In this document: positions 1 through 6,801 of the stretch, piece by piece
How the letters are laid out: every line of letters begins with the position of its first letter
Numbering within the stretch: position 1 is the stretch's first letter
NCBI GenBank assembly: GCA_030600405.1
Contig: JAUVMD010000043.1
Span: 1-8,345, forward strand
Direction: 5' to 3'
Source: Nitrospirota bacterium
Lineage (GTDB): Bacteria > Nitrospinota > Nitrospinia > Nitrospinales > Nitrospinaceae
Length of the DNA stretch: 8,345 nucleotides
Notes under the pieces: generated by a model
Told to the model about the DNA's origin: nothing
Seen by the model: only the letters and a program-made list of their open reading frames with translations
Database searches by the model: none
Translations under genes and position numbers: made by a program

Positions 1-51
1 ATCAAGGACAGTTTCAAGGAATTGCGCAAGCGGGTTTCCGGAAACCGGTGA
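1..51 (+). CDS. 3' end of an upstream gene (partial)
   Basis: Frame 1 is open from the left edge and gives 16 charged, helix-like residues (IKDSFKELRKRVSGNR) before a TGA at 49-51. The 5' part lies outside the window, so the product cannot be named. Frames 2 and 3 also stay open for a while (stops at 56-58 and 75-77), but their translations look less protein-like, so the frame choice is an inference from residue composition. The next gene begins 41 bases after this stop on the same strand, so the two could share a transcript. Confidence 0.45.
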   Translation: MKDSFKELRKRVSGNR

Positions 52-92
52 ATTCTGAAAGGGGAGGCGGATTGTAGTTTTTCCGTTTACTG

Positions 93-641
93 ATGAAACG
101 TCTCATCTATATTTCCAACTGGCTGTACCTGTTTTCGCTGAGCCTTTGGGTCGGCGGAATGTTTTTGCTGGGGATACTGACGGAAATCGTGGTTCGCGTC
201 AAACTCAAAGACCAAAAGCCGCTGGCCAGCAAAGTCATGAACGGCATCATGGATGCGTTCAACGTTCATATCATTTACTGGTGCATGGGATTGATGGTGG
301 CCGCGGTAGTGATCAAATTTCTGGCTGATAAAAATGGGTGGGCCGGATACCTGGAAAAGGTGGTGACCAAAAAAAGATACACCAAGGAAGTATTTCTGGC
401 CATCATGGTGGTGCTGGCGTTGTATATCGGCAGTGTTCTGCGTCCGCAAATGCACGATCTGGACCAGCAGAAAAAGGCCAACCCCGCCGATCAACGCCTG
501 CAAGTCCGGTTTGACAGTTATCACAGCCAATTGACCTGGTTGTATACGGTAAACATGATTCTGGGGCTTTCCCTGTTTTACATTCACGGCAAGGAGATGA
601 CCCGGTTTAAAGAAGGTTCTGGAGATTCCGGCGCCGAATAG
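93..641 (+). CDS. DUF4149/TMEM205-like four-helix integral membrane protein
   Basis: A 182-residue inner-membrane protein with four predicted transmembrane segments at about residues 9-34, 56-77, 98-118 and 146-165. The first helix carries SLSLWVGGMF, the hydrophobic Leu/Trp-Gly-Gly pattern typical of DUF4149-type proteins. Between helices 3 and 4 there is a conserved-looking polar stretch with RPQMHD (117-122) and RFDSYHSQ (139-146). This matches the family's usual Pro-x-Met and Phe-x-x-x-His-x-x pattern. The C-terminus is short, charged and probably soluble. No biochemical role is established for the bacterial family and none can be read from the sequence. The ATG at 93 is the only good start, because an in-frame TAG lies at 75-77. 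A purine-rich GGGGAGGCGG at 61-70 is too far upstream to be a normal ribosome site, so initiation looks weak or coupled to the gene before. The SUMF1-domain gene follows after 49 bases. Confidence 0.8.
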   Translation: MKRLIYISNWLYLFSLSLWVGGMFLLGILTEIVVRVKLKDQKPLASKVMNGIMDAFNVHIIYWCMGLMVAAVVIKFLADKNGWAGYLEKVVTKKRYTKEVFLAIMVVLALYIGSVLRPQMHDLDQQKKANPADQRLQVRFDSYHSQLTWLYTVNMILGLSLFYIHGKEMTRFKEGSGDSGAE

Positions 642-690
642 GATTCTTTCCCTTAATTCCATTCACCGCAGGACGAATTTATTATTGTTG

Positions 691-1614
691 ATGGTCAGTC
701 GAGTCCAGATTGTTGCTCTTAGGATGCTCCTTATTTCATTTTTTATTCTGGGAGCGCCGCCCTTTATCCAGGCAGACGCCCCGGATGAACCGGTCGATAT
801 AAATCACGGTTCTTCGGATATGGTGGAAATTCCTGTCGGTCGGTTCAGGATGGGATTGTCCTTCCAACAGGTGAGCCGAATCCTGAAAAGGTGTACCCAG
901 GTGGACAAGACCTGCACCCGCTGGTGGTTCAAGGATGAAATGCCCAGCCATTTTGTTCGATTGGACAAATACTGGATCGATGTTTACGAAGTCACCAATG
1001 AAAAATATTTGGAGTTCGTAAAAGCCACCGGGCACCGTCCGGCTTTAGACGGCACCTGCGAAACGGAGGCTTGCCGGCAGGGCAATTTGTGGAAGGGAAA
1101 AAGCTTTCCAGAAAAAATCCGCAATCAGCCGGTAACCCAAGCGAATTGGTACGATGCCGTGGCTTATTGCAAATGGCGAGGCAAGCGCCTGCCCACCGAG
1201 GCGGAATGGGAAAAAGCCGCACGCGGTCCCTTGGGAAACATGTATCCCTGGGGCAACAGCGCTCCACCCGGCAAGGCCACTTACCGAAGGAAGTGGCGAG
1301 GCGTGTCCACCATGACCGATGTGGGGAGCTATCCCAACGGCGCTTCCGTTTATGGCGCACAAGATATGGCCGGAAATGTTTGGGAATGGGTGGCCGATTG
1401 GTACGACATGCATTATTACAAGAAGAAAACCAAAGACAACCCGAAAGGGCCGGAGTCCGGAAAATTCAAAGTGGTGCGTGGTGGATCGTGGGTGAATTAC
1501 GCGGATACCCTGCACAGCGCGTTCCGACGCTGGAGCCGTCCCGAAGTCCGTTTCAACGACACCGGTTTCCGGTGCGCCAAAGATCCCATCCATGAAACTC
1601 AAACGAACCGATGA
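691..1614 (+). CDS. Exported SUMF1/FGE-fold protein without the catalytic cysteine pair
   Basis: A 307-residue protein of the formylglycine-generating-enzyme (SUMF1) superfamily. The N-terminus (basic VSRVQIVALR, then hydrophobic LLISFFILGAPPF, then IQA before DAPDEP) is a Sec signal peptide, with cleavage near residue 28, so it probably acts in the periplasm. Family hallmarks appear in order: MVEIPVGRFRMG (44-55), YEVTNEKYLEF (99-109), RLPTEAEWEKAAR (166-178), DMAGNVWEWVADWY (225-238), VVRGGSW (261-267) and GFRCA (292-296). The two catalytic cysteines of true FGE, in the block after GGS, align here with Asn269 and about Leu274. Sulfatase activation is therefore unlikely, and a binding or accessory role is more plausible. 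Six cysteines remain in the mature part (68, 75, 123, 128, 160, 295), enough for disulfides. ATG 691 is preferred over TTG at 685 or 688; ATG 724 would also leave a signal peptide. The gene overlaps the ThyX-like gene by 23 bases, implying coupled expression. The partner or substrate is unknown. Confidence 0.85.
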   Translation: MVSRVQIVALRMLLISFFILGAPPFIQADAPDEPVDINHGSSDMVEIPVGRFRMGLSFQQVSRILKRCTQVDKTCTRWWFKDEMPSHFVRLDKYWIDVYEVTNEKYLEFVKATGHRPALDGTCETEACRQGNLWKGKSFPEKIRNQPVTQANWYDAVAYCKWRGKRLPTEAEWEKAARGPLGNMYPWGNSAPPGKATYRRKWRGVSTMTDVGSYPNGASVYGAQDMAGNVWEWVADWYDMHYYKKKTKDNPKGPESGKFKVVRGGSWVNYADTLHSAFRRWSRPEVRFNDTGFRCAKDPIHETQTNR

Positions 1615-3256
1615 ACTGACCGACCGCGAGAAGACCATCCTCGTCCCTTACCTGACGGACGTGGAGGCGAAGGTGTTTTCTCTGAAGAACCTCAACCCGG
1701 AGGTGATCGGCGCGGCCCTGGCGCGTTACAGCCGGGCTCCGACCGGATTCAAGGAAACGGTGGCGCGCGAGTTCCTCAATCCCGACGGTACTCCCAACGA
1801 CGTCAAAGGCAGTGAAATGATCGACCGCGTCGTCAACAAGTTCGGTGACGAGTCGGTGGCGGAATTGGCGGTCGCCCCCCTGTGCATCGAGGAAATTTCC
1901 AACCTCATGACGAAAATCATCGAGGACTGCCGGATCGGTGGATCACCCATCGAGGAGTCCACCCGCTACGTGCTTTACGACCAGCAGAGGGAAGGGCGGT
2001 GGCGCTATGTGTGCCCCGTCAACATCAGGGCCTCCGGTTTGAAAGATTCCTACGTACAGACCATGGATTTTATCTTTGAGACCTATGCGTCTATGGTCGA
2101 ACCGATGCAGGAATTGTTCCGGAAACGCCTGCCCGCAGAACAATTTCAAATCGAAGTGGAGCGGAATGGCGGAACCGGAAAGGCCGGGCTGAATGGTCTG
2201 GAAGACGATAACGAGCGCCGGGCGCACCGCATCGCCTACAACTTCACCATCCGCAGTGCAGCGTGCGACGTGATCCGGTGCATCCTACCCGCCGCGACTC
2301 AGGCCAATCTGGGAATTGTCGGTAACGGCCGGTTTTTTTCCGGACTCATATCCAAACTGCTCAGCCAGGATTTGAGCGAGGCGCAGGATCTGGCCGGAAA
2401 GATCAAGGAAGCGCTCGACTCGCAGATTCCGACGTTCATCAAGCGCGCCGCAAAAAACGATTACCGGGTTCAGATCGACCGCGCCATGCTGACTCTGTGT
2501 GATGACTTGTTTCAAGGGGTGGCGATTGAGTTGTCCCCAGAGGTGGTTCTGCTGGAAGACAAGGATGAAGATTATTTGATCAATCTCCTGGCGTCGATGA
2601 TCTATCCTTATGTCCAGCACTCGACCCAACAGATTCGCGGCATCGTCCGCGCGTTGCCGGAAGACAAGCGGCAGGAAGTTTTTTCCGTCTACATCGGGGA
2701 ACGGCGATCGAAACGGGACCGCCCGGGCCGTGCGCTGGAATACGGGTACCCCATCAACTTCGACATCATCGCCGGTTTCGCCGAGTACCGCGACCTGCAG
2801 AGGCATCGCATGTTGACCCAGCAGAGACAGAATATGGGAGTGCTACTCGGCTATTCGATACCCGAAGAGATTCAGGAAATCGGAAAAGGTGAAGTGGCGC
2901 AGGAATGTTTCGAACGGGCGGAGAGCTTGTACAACGATTTACTGCGGGTCGGGATGCGTGCCGAAGCGCAATACGCCTCCCTGTTCAATCATTTTATCCG
3001 GTGGAACATGGGGATGAATCTGAGGGAGTTGGGCCATTTCACCGAACTGCGCACGCAGAAGGCGGGGCACCCTAAATACCGCCGCGTCTGCCAGACCATG
3101 ACGAAACTGTATCTGCAACGCCATCCGAAGATGGAGCCGGTACTCAGGTATGTGGATCACAACGATTACGATCAGGGCATCACCCGCGCCGAACAGGAAG
3201 CCCGGACCGCCCGCAAAAGCCTCGCCTCCGGCGTCTTCGACGACATGGATGAATAG
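1592..3256 (+). CDS. Two-domain ThyX-like (FAD-dependent thymidylate synthase family) protein
   Basis: A 554-residue cytosolic protein, about twice the usual ThyX length (roughly 220-260), with two Thy1-like halves. The first half has an opening typical of this long subfamily (NPEVIGAALARYSR, 35-48), then EESTRY (121-126), the Ser-x-Arg-Tyr end of the ThyX signature, and an ILPAATQANLGIVGNGR block (231-247) resembling the segment after the signature. The second half carries the other end of the signature, RHR at 404-406 within RDLQRHRMLTQQRQN, followed by a NLRELGHFTELR block (476-487). Neither half has a complete RHR...SxRY signature. Canonical ThyX makes dTMP from dUMP using methylene-THF, NADPH and FADH2; whether this protein does so is doubtful, and it may be a paralogue with another flavin or nucleotide role. 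The ATG lies inside the last 23 bases of the preceding gene with no clear ribosome site, so translational coupling is likely. The coding sequence looks more GC-rich than the next gene. Confidence 0.82.
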   Translation: MKLKRTDELTDREKTILVPYLTDVEAKVFSLKNLNPEVIGAALARYSRAPTGFKETVAREFLNPDGTPNDVKGSEMIDRVVNKFGDESVAELAVAPLCIEEISNLMTKIIEDCRIGGSPIEESTRYVLYDQQREGRWRYVCPVNIRASGLKDSYVQTMDFIFETYASMVEPMQELFRKRLPAEQFQIEVERNGGTGKAGLNGLEDDNERRAHRIAYNFTIRSAACDVIRCILPAATQANLGIVGNGRFFSGLISKLLSQDLSEAQDLAGKIKEALDSQIPTFIKRAAKNDYRVQIDRAMLTLCDDLFQGVAIELSPEVVLLEDKDEDYLINLLASMIYPYVQHSTQQIRGIVRALPEDKRQEVFSVYIGERRSKRDRPGRALEYGYPINFDIIAGFAEYRDLQRHRMLTQQRQNMGVLLGYSIPEEIQEIGKGEVAQECFERAESLYNDLLRVGMRAEAQYASLFNHFIRWNMGMNLRELGHFTELRTQKAGHPKYRRVCQTMTKLYLQRHPKMEPVLRYVDHNDYDQGITRAEQEARTARKSLASGVFDDMDE

Positions 3257-3267
3257 AGGAACGATGC

Positions 3268-3297
3268 ACTCCTTGCTGGTTCTGGAGTTAGGTTTTT
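3268..3297 (+). terminator. Weak candidate rho-independent terminator
   Basis: In the 39-base convergent gap, ACTCC (3268-3272) pairs perfectly with GGAGT (3284-3288) across an 11-base loop, followed by TAGG and five T's (3293-3297). It lies just after the ThyX-like stop, in the right orientation for that transcript. The stem is only 5 bp and the T-run is not directly adjacent, so support is modest. On the opposite strand no T-run follows the hairpin, so it would not end the dgc transcript. Confidence 0.3.
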
Positions 3298-4654
3298 AGG
3301 TTGAGGATTGTTTTTTGAACACGACTTTGTTACGTCCGCTGTCTTTGGCTTCGTAGAGGCATTGGTCGGCCTGTTTGATGACATCATCCATCTTCAGGCC
3401 TTTTTTGTTGTACACACTCAGCCCAAAACTGAGAGTGACAGGAATTTTTTTACCCTGGTAAACAAAGACCCCCCTTTCGATCTTGTCTCTTAATTTTTCC
3501 GCAAGAATCGCTCCGTTTCCCAGATCCGTTTCCGGGAGCAGGATGATAAATTCCTCTCCGCCCCACCTCGATACAATGTCCTGTTTACGGGAGTTATCTC
3601 TCAGCATCCGGGCGATGCCGGTCAAAATGTGATCCCCCGCATCGTGGCCGAAGGTATCGTTGATCTTTTTGAAGTGATCGATGTCGCCCATGATAATGGT
3701 AAAAGGATTCTTGCTACGGTCGAACCGGATTTTCTCGTATTCCAGTTTTTCCGCTAATCCCCGGCGGTTCGGGAGATCGGTTAAGGGATCGGTGCGAACG
3801 GAAATTTCCAGCTTCTTTTTGAGGTCCAGCAATTCCTGGATCAACTGTTCCTGTTTTTCCTGTGCTACTTTTCTTTCGCTGATATTTTCCAGCGTACCGA
3901 AGGTGATTTTGCCATTGTCATCGAACAGGAAGCGGGAATGCAACTGCACCCAGACCGATCCTTTGTCTGGCCGTATGATGCGGCACTCGATGGAGATTTC
4001 CCGCTCTTCCCGGGCGGCGATTTCCCAGGTTCGGAATACTTCCTCTTTGTCCTCTGGATGAATAGGTTGCCACCAGGGATTTCCCAGCGTCTCGGCCATG
4101 GGACGTCCGGTGATAATCTGCCAAGCCGGGTTGACGTATGTCATCAGGTCGTTGGGGTCGGCATGAAAGATTCCGATGGGTGAGGATTGACTGATTTCCC
4201 GGAATCGCTTTTCCCGCATCCGCAACTCGTTTTCCTGGGTTTTGCGCACGGTGTAGTCAATGGCCAGCCCATGATATTTCACCACTTTCCCAGCCGGGTC
4301 CAGTATCGGGATTTCGTAAATGTCCAACCAGACTTTCTCGCCACTTTTGCTTTTGATTTCTACATTGTAGGGCTTGATATGTTTGCCGCTGTATTGCGGA
4401 AACTCCGACCTTAGAATCACTTCCTTGTTAGCCAGATGTTCGGTCAGGTATTTTTTCCAGTTTTTCTTGAATTCTTCCGGCTCGTAACCCAGAACATTGC
4501 TGATTTTCGGGCTGATGTCGGTCAGCGCCCCTTCCACATTGCGGGCGAAGAAATAGAATCTAAAGATCTTTTCAAAAATATTGAAGAATTGAGAAAAGTC
4601 TTCCGTAAGGAAATCAGTGTCCTGAATGTCAAAATTGAGGTCTTCCGGTCTCAT
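3296..4654 (-). CDS. Cytosolic PAS-PAS-GGDEF diguanylate cyclase
   Basis: A 452-residue protein expected to make cyclic di-GMP from two GTP. There is no transmembrane segment or signal peptide. Order: a short N-terminal region, PAS/PAC domain 1 at about 30-138 (ending VRKTQ), PAS/PAC domain 2 at about 150-262 (FREISQSSPIGIFHADP onward, ending ISERKVAQEK), a helical linker at 262-287, and GGDEF at about 288-447. The catalytic domain looks complete: DPLTDLPNRR (289-298), metal-binding Asp324 in GDIDHFKKIND, FGHDAGD (335-341) and GGEEF (365-369). The RxxD inhibitory site is intact as RKQD (356-359), five residues before GGEEF, so product feedback is expected. No EAL or HD-GYP domain is present. 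What the PAS domains sense is not visible. ATG 4654 is the first usable start: the frame is open back to a TAG at 4765-4763 but has no ATG, GTG or TTG. The ribosome site is weak. The gene is more AT-rich and lysine-rich than thyX. It is convergent with thyX and divergent from pntA. Confidence 0.93.
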   Translation of the reverse strand: MRPEDLNFDIQDTDFLTEDFSQFFNIFEKIFRFYFFARNVEGALTDISPKISNVLGYEPEEFKKNWKKYLTEHLANKEVILRSEFPQYSGKHIKPYNVEIKSKSGEKVWLDIYEIPILDPAGKVVKYHGLAIDYTVRKTQENELRMREKRFREISQSSPIGIFHADPNDLMTYVNPAWQIITGRPMAETLGNPWWQPIHPEDKEEVFRTWEIAAREEREISIECRIIRPDKGSVWVQLHSRFLFDDNGKITFGTLENISERKVAQEKQEQLIQELLDLKKKLEISVRTDPLTDLPNRRGLAEKLEYEKIRFDRSKNPFTIIMGDIDHFKKINDTFGHDAGDHILTGIARMLRDNSRKQDIVSRWGGEEFIILLPETDLGNGAILAEKLRDKIERGVFVYQGKKIPVTLSFGLSVYNKKGLKMDDVIKQADQCLYEAKDSGRNKVVFKKQSST

Positions 4655-4759
4655 AAGATCATTTTTGAGGCTAAAGGTCTGAAAATGGGAATTTTTATTA
4701 TCTTTTTGAGACTGCGGTAAACGATGAATCCCAATGTTTTCCGCTATTTCCCTTAATGT

Positions 4760-4788
4760 ATTCTAACCCGTAATATCTTTGCTTTCAA
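4760..4788 (-). promoter_or_regulatory. Sigma70-like promoter of the diguanylate cyclase gene
   Basis: Read on the minus strand, TTGAAA (4788-4783) is followed after exactly 17 bases by TAGAAT (4765-4760). Each hexamer has five of six consensus bases. Transcription would begin near 4753, giving a leader of about 100 bases before the ATG at 4654. The leader is AT-rich and shows no strong hairpin. The structured block at 4896-5098 lies upstream of this promoter, so it is not part of the dgc transcript made from it. Confidence 0.6.
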
Positions 4789-4895
4789 TTTTTTTGGGGG
4801 AATTCGACAGGCCAGGGATGACACTCTGTGACTAATATATGTCGCCGAAAACCAATGATTTAGAAGGCTTACGGTAAATGAGAGAGAATTCGATT

Positions 4896-5098
4896 CAGTA
4901 ATCCGGTAGGGGTATATTCGTTGCATTCGATTGCTCCTACCAGGATTCTGCGGAGAGTCCTGACCTGACCCGGCGTTTTGGACCTCATTAGGCCCGGTCC
5001 AACGGAGCACTTTCCTTGAGAGCAATTGTTGCCGATCCGCAGTTACAATTTGATTTTTTGGACGGCAATTCTTTGAGAAAACTCCCATTGAAAAATGG
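4896..5098 (+). promoter_or_regulatory. Putative structured RNA element or leader upstream of pntA
   Basis: Five inverted repeats lie close together. Stem A: 4896-4910 with 4936-4950 (14 Watson-Crick pairs, single-base bulges at 4899 and 4942, further pairs inward to 4914/4932). Stem B: 4941-4949 with 4954-4962, loop GCGG. Stem D: 4978-4984 with 4996-5002 (7 bp). Stem C: 5024-5039 with 5059-5070, with bulges. Stem E: CCATT/AATGG at 5085-5098 closing a GAAA loop. TGCTCC (4932-4937) also pairs with GGAGCA (5004-5009), enclosing B and D as a three-way junction. Stem A uses the same bases as stem B and the closing helix, so they are alternatives. The G-U pairs in A, B and C, and the GNRA loop, exist only in plus-strand RNA, pointing toward pntA. 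No known riboswitch was recognised. These are hand-found pairings without energies or comparative support, and no convincing promoter was found just upstream. Confidence 0.35.
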
Positions 5099-5156
5099 TC
5101 ATAAACCGGATTGTGTGCTAATCTCAAGCGCTTATTTTGGCCCGAATCAATTTGTT

Positions 5157-5184
5157 TTGAATTGTGGAGGGTTTTGGTTATTAT
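5157..5184 (+). promoter_or_regulatory. Candidate sigma70-like promoter of pntAB
   Basis: TTGAAT (5157-5162) and TATTAT (5179-5184) are separated by 16 bases; the -10 matches consensus at five of six positions and the -35 at four of six. Transcription would start near 5191, leaving about 40 bases before the pntA ATG. If this is the only promoter, the structured block at 4896-5098 is not in the pntA message, so mapping the start site would decide between the two readings. Confidence 0.4.
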
Positions 5185-5230
5185 TCGTTTTCATTCCAAA
5201 GAATTAATTCCATAAAAGGGAAAAAGTAAG

Positions 5231-6790
5231 ATGAAAATTGGGATTCCGAAAGAAGTCCATGCCGATGAAAGACGAGTGGCAACGACCCCGGAAGTCGCCA
5301 GTCAGCTCATCAATAAACTGGGTTTTGAAGTCGCGATTCAGTCCGGCGCCGGAGCGGCCGCCAATTTTTCCGATTCCGCCTATGCCGAAGCAGGTGTGAC
5401 GGTTGTGAAAGACGCCAAAGCCATTTGGGACGATAGCGACATCATTTTAAAAGTTCGTGCGCCGGAGTTTAATCCCGACTTGAAATCCGAAGAAGTGGGC
5501 TTGCTCCATGAAAACCAAATATTGATTACTTTTCTCTGGCCGGCGCAGAACCCCGACTTGCTCAAAAAATTATCTGAGAAAAAAGTAACCGCCCTGTCGA
5601 TGGACAGCATACCTCGCATTTCCCGCGCGCAAAAAATGGATGCACTCAGCTCTATGGCCAACATTGCCGGATACCGCGCGATGATCGAGGCCGCCCAGCA
5701 CTTTGGCCGGTTTTTTACCGGTCAGATTACCGCCGCGGGCAAAATCCCTCCGGCTAAAGTGATGGTGATCGGCGCTGGGGTGGCGGGTCTTTCGGCGATC
5801 GGCACGGCTATCAGTATGGGTGCCATTGTGCGCGCGTTCGACACGCGGCCGGAAGTCAAAGAGCAGGTCGAGAGTATGGATGCGGAATTTCTGGAACTCG
5901 ATTTTGAAGAAGAGGGTTCGGGCACCGGTGGTTACGCCAAAGTGATGAGTAAAGAATTTATCGCGGCGGAAATGGCGCTGTTCGCGGAACAGGCGAAAGA
6001 GGTGGACATCATCATCACCACCGCTTTGATTCCCGGCAAGCCGGCTCCGGAATTGATTCTGGAAGATATGGTCAAGTCCATGAAGGACGGTAGCGTGATC
6101 GTGGACCTCGCCGCGGAACAGGGAGGCAACTGCAAACTGAGCGAAGCGGGCAAGGTGGTGCAGGTTCACGGCGTTTCCATTATCGGTTATACCGATCTGC
6201 CCAGCCGCTTGGCCACGCAGTCCAGCCAGTTGTATGGCACCAATTTACGCCATCTGTTAACCGACATGTGCCCGGAGAAAGACGGCAAGGTGATTGTGGA
6301 TTTTGAGGATGAAGTGGTTCGCGGCGCCACCGTTGTTAAGCATGGTGAGATCACCTGGCCGCCTCCGGCGCCCAAACTGTCTGCGGCACCACCCAAGCCC
6401 AAAGAAGAGGCTCAAATCGAGCCACCGCAACCGGAAGAAATGAAGCCTTCCTGGCTAGGACCCGCCATTACGTTCGGCGTGGGCGGTCTGGCTTTGTTCG
6501 GCCTGGGTGCCGTGGCTCCAGCATCGTTCATGGCGCATTTCACGGTATTTGTGCTGGCCTGTTTTGTGGGGTACATGGTGATCTGGAATGTTTCGCCAGC
6601 GTTGCATACGCCGCTCATGAGCGTGACCAACGCGATCAGCAGTATCATTATCATCGGCGCTCTGCTTCAGATCAGTTCGGGTGACAAACTCATCATGTGG
6701 TTAGCCGGGGTGGCTACGCTGATCACCGCTATTAACATTGCAGGCGGGTTCGCGGTGACGCGTCGCATGCTGGAAATGTTTCGCAAATAG
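5231..6790 (+). CDS. pntA: Proton-translocating NAD(P) transhydrogenase subunit alpha
   Basis: A 519-residue subunit that binds NAD(H) and supplies part of the membrane domain. With PntB it moves hydride from NADH to NADP+, driven by proton inflow across the inner membrane. Domain I (about 1-375) starts with MKIGIPKEV. It has the RQD loop that contacts the nucleotide and domain III (Arg129, Gln134, Asp137 in [10 protein letters not shown]), the Rossmann motif GAGVAG (181-186) followed by [13 protein letters not shown], and the mobile loop [20 protein letters not shown] (319-338). A proline- and charge-rich linker (377-407) leads to four transmembrane helices at about 408-430, 433-453, 460-480 and 486-508, including the conserved [11 protein letters not shown]. 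Length and arrangement match the single-chain E. coli alpha type (about 510 residues), not the split PntAA/PntAB form. The start is supported by AAGGG at 5216-5220, ten bases upstream. It is followed by pntB after 11 bases. Confidence 0.97.
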   Translation: MKIGIPKEVHADERRVATTPEVASQLINKLGFEVAIQSGAGAAANFSDSAYAEAGVTVVKDAKAIWDDSDIILKVRAPEFNPDLKSEEVGLLHENQILITFLWPAQNPDLLKKLSEKKVTALSMDSIPRISRAQKMDALSSMANIAGYRAMIEAAQHFGRFFTGQITAAGKIPPAKVMVIGAGVAGLSAIGTAISMGAIVRAFDTRPEVKEQVESMDAEFLELDFEEEGSGTGGYAKVMSKEFIAAEMALFAEQAKEVDIIITTALIPGKPAPELILEDMVKSMKDGSVIVDLAAEQGGNCKLSEAGKVVQVHGVSIIGYTDLPSRLATQSSQLYGTNLRHLLTDMCPEKDGKVIVDFEDEVVRGATVVKHGEITWPPPAPKLSAAPPKPKEEAQIEPPQPEEMKPSWLGPAITFGVGGLALFGLGAVAPASFMAHFTVFVLACFVGYMVIWNVSPALHTPLMSVTNAISSIIIIGALLQISSGDKLIMWLAGVATLITAINIAGGFAVTRRMLEMFRK

Positions 6791-6801
6791 GAGGCGAGGA
6801 G
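6789..6801 (+). promoter_or_regulatory. Strong ribosome binding site of pntB
   Basis: AGGAGG at 6789-6794 overlaps the pntA stop codon (TAG, 6788-6790) and lies seven bases before the pntB ATG; a second purine run, GAGGAG, follows at 6796-6801. This supports efficient, coupled production of the two subunits and fixes the pntB start. Confidence 0.8.

Noticed and set aside
87..662. 191-codon minus-strand frame opposite the DUF4149-like gene.
   Set aside because: It is the antisense shadow of a gene with clear transmembrane pattern and family motifs; its own translation is histidine/glutamine-rich without domains.
4911..4925. Possible sigma54-type promoter: GG and TTGCA at -24/-12 spacing.
   Set aside because: Only the GG and TTGCA are right; the rest of the -24 element does not match, and no enhancer-binding protein gene is nearby.
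4938..5009. Minus-strand resemblance to small bacterial SRP (4.5S) RNA, including GGGTCAGGTC near 4971-4962 and a 5' hairpin.
   Set aside because: The invariant apical core (GGAA loop with AGCAG opposite) is not intact: extra bases separate GGTCAGG from a degenerate TCCTGGTAGGAGCA. The G-U pairs also favour the plus strand. A covariance search with Rfam RF00169 would settle it; a strong hit would overturn this rejection.
4753..5127. 124-codon open frame on the minus strand in the intergenic region.
   Set aside because: No ribosome site, no recognisable domain, and an arginine/serine/asparagine-rich composition unlike the neighbours. It overlaps the dgc promoter and the inverted-repeat block.
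5126..5133. AAGCGCTT palindrome between the hairpin block and the candidate pntA promoter.
   Set aside because: Eight bases is too short to separate from chance and no second copy was seen nearby.
5016..5207. 63-codon plus-strand frame starting at TTG just before pntA.
   Set aside because: Non-ATG start, no ribosome site, no family resemblance, and it spans hairpins and the candidate pntA promoter.
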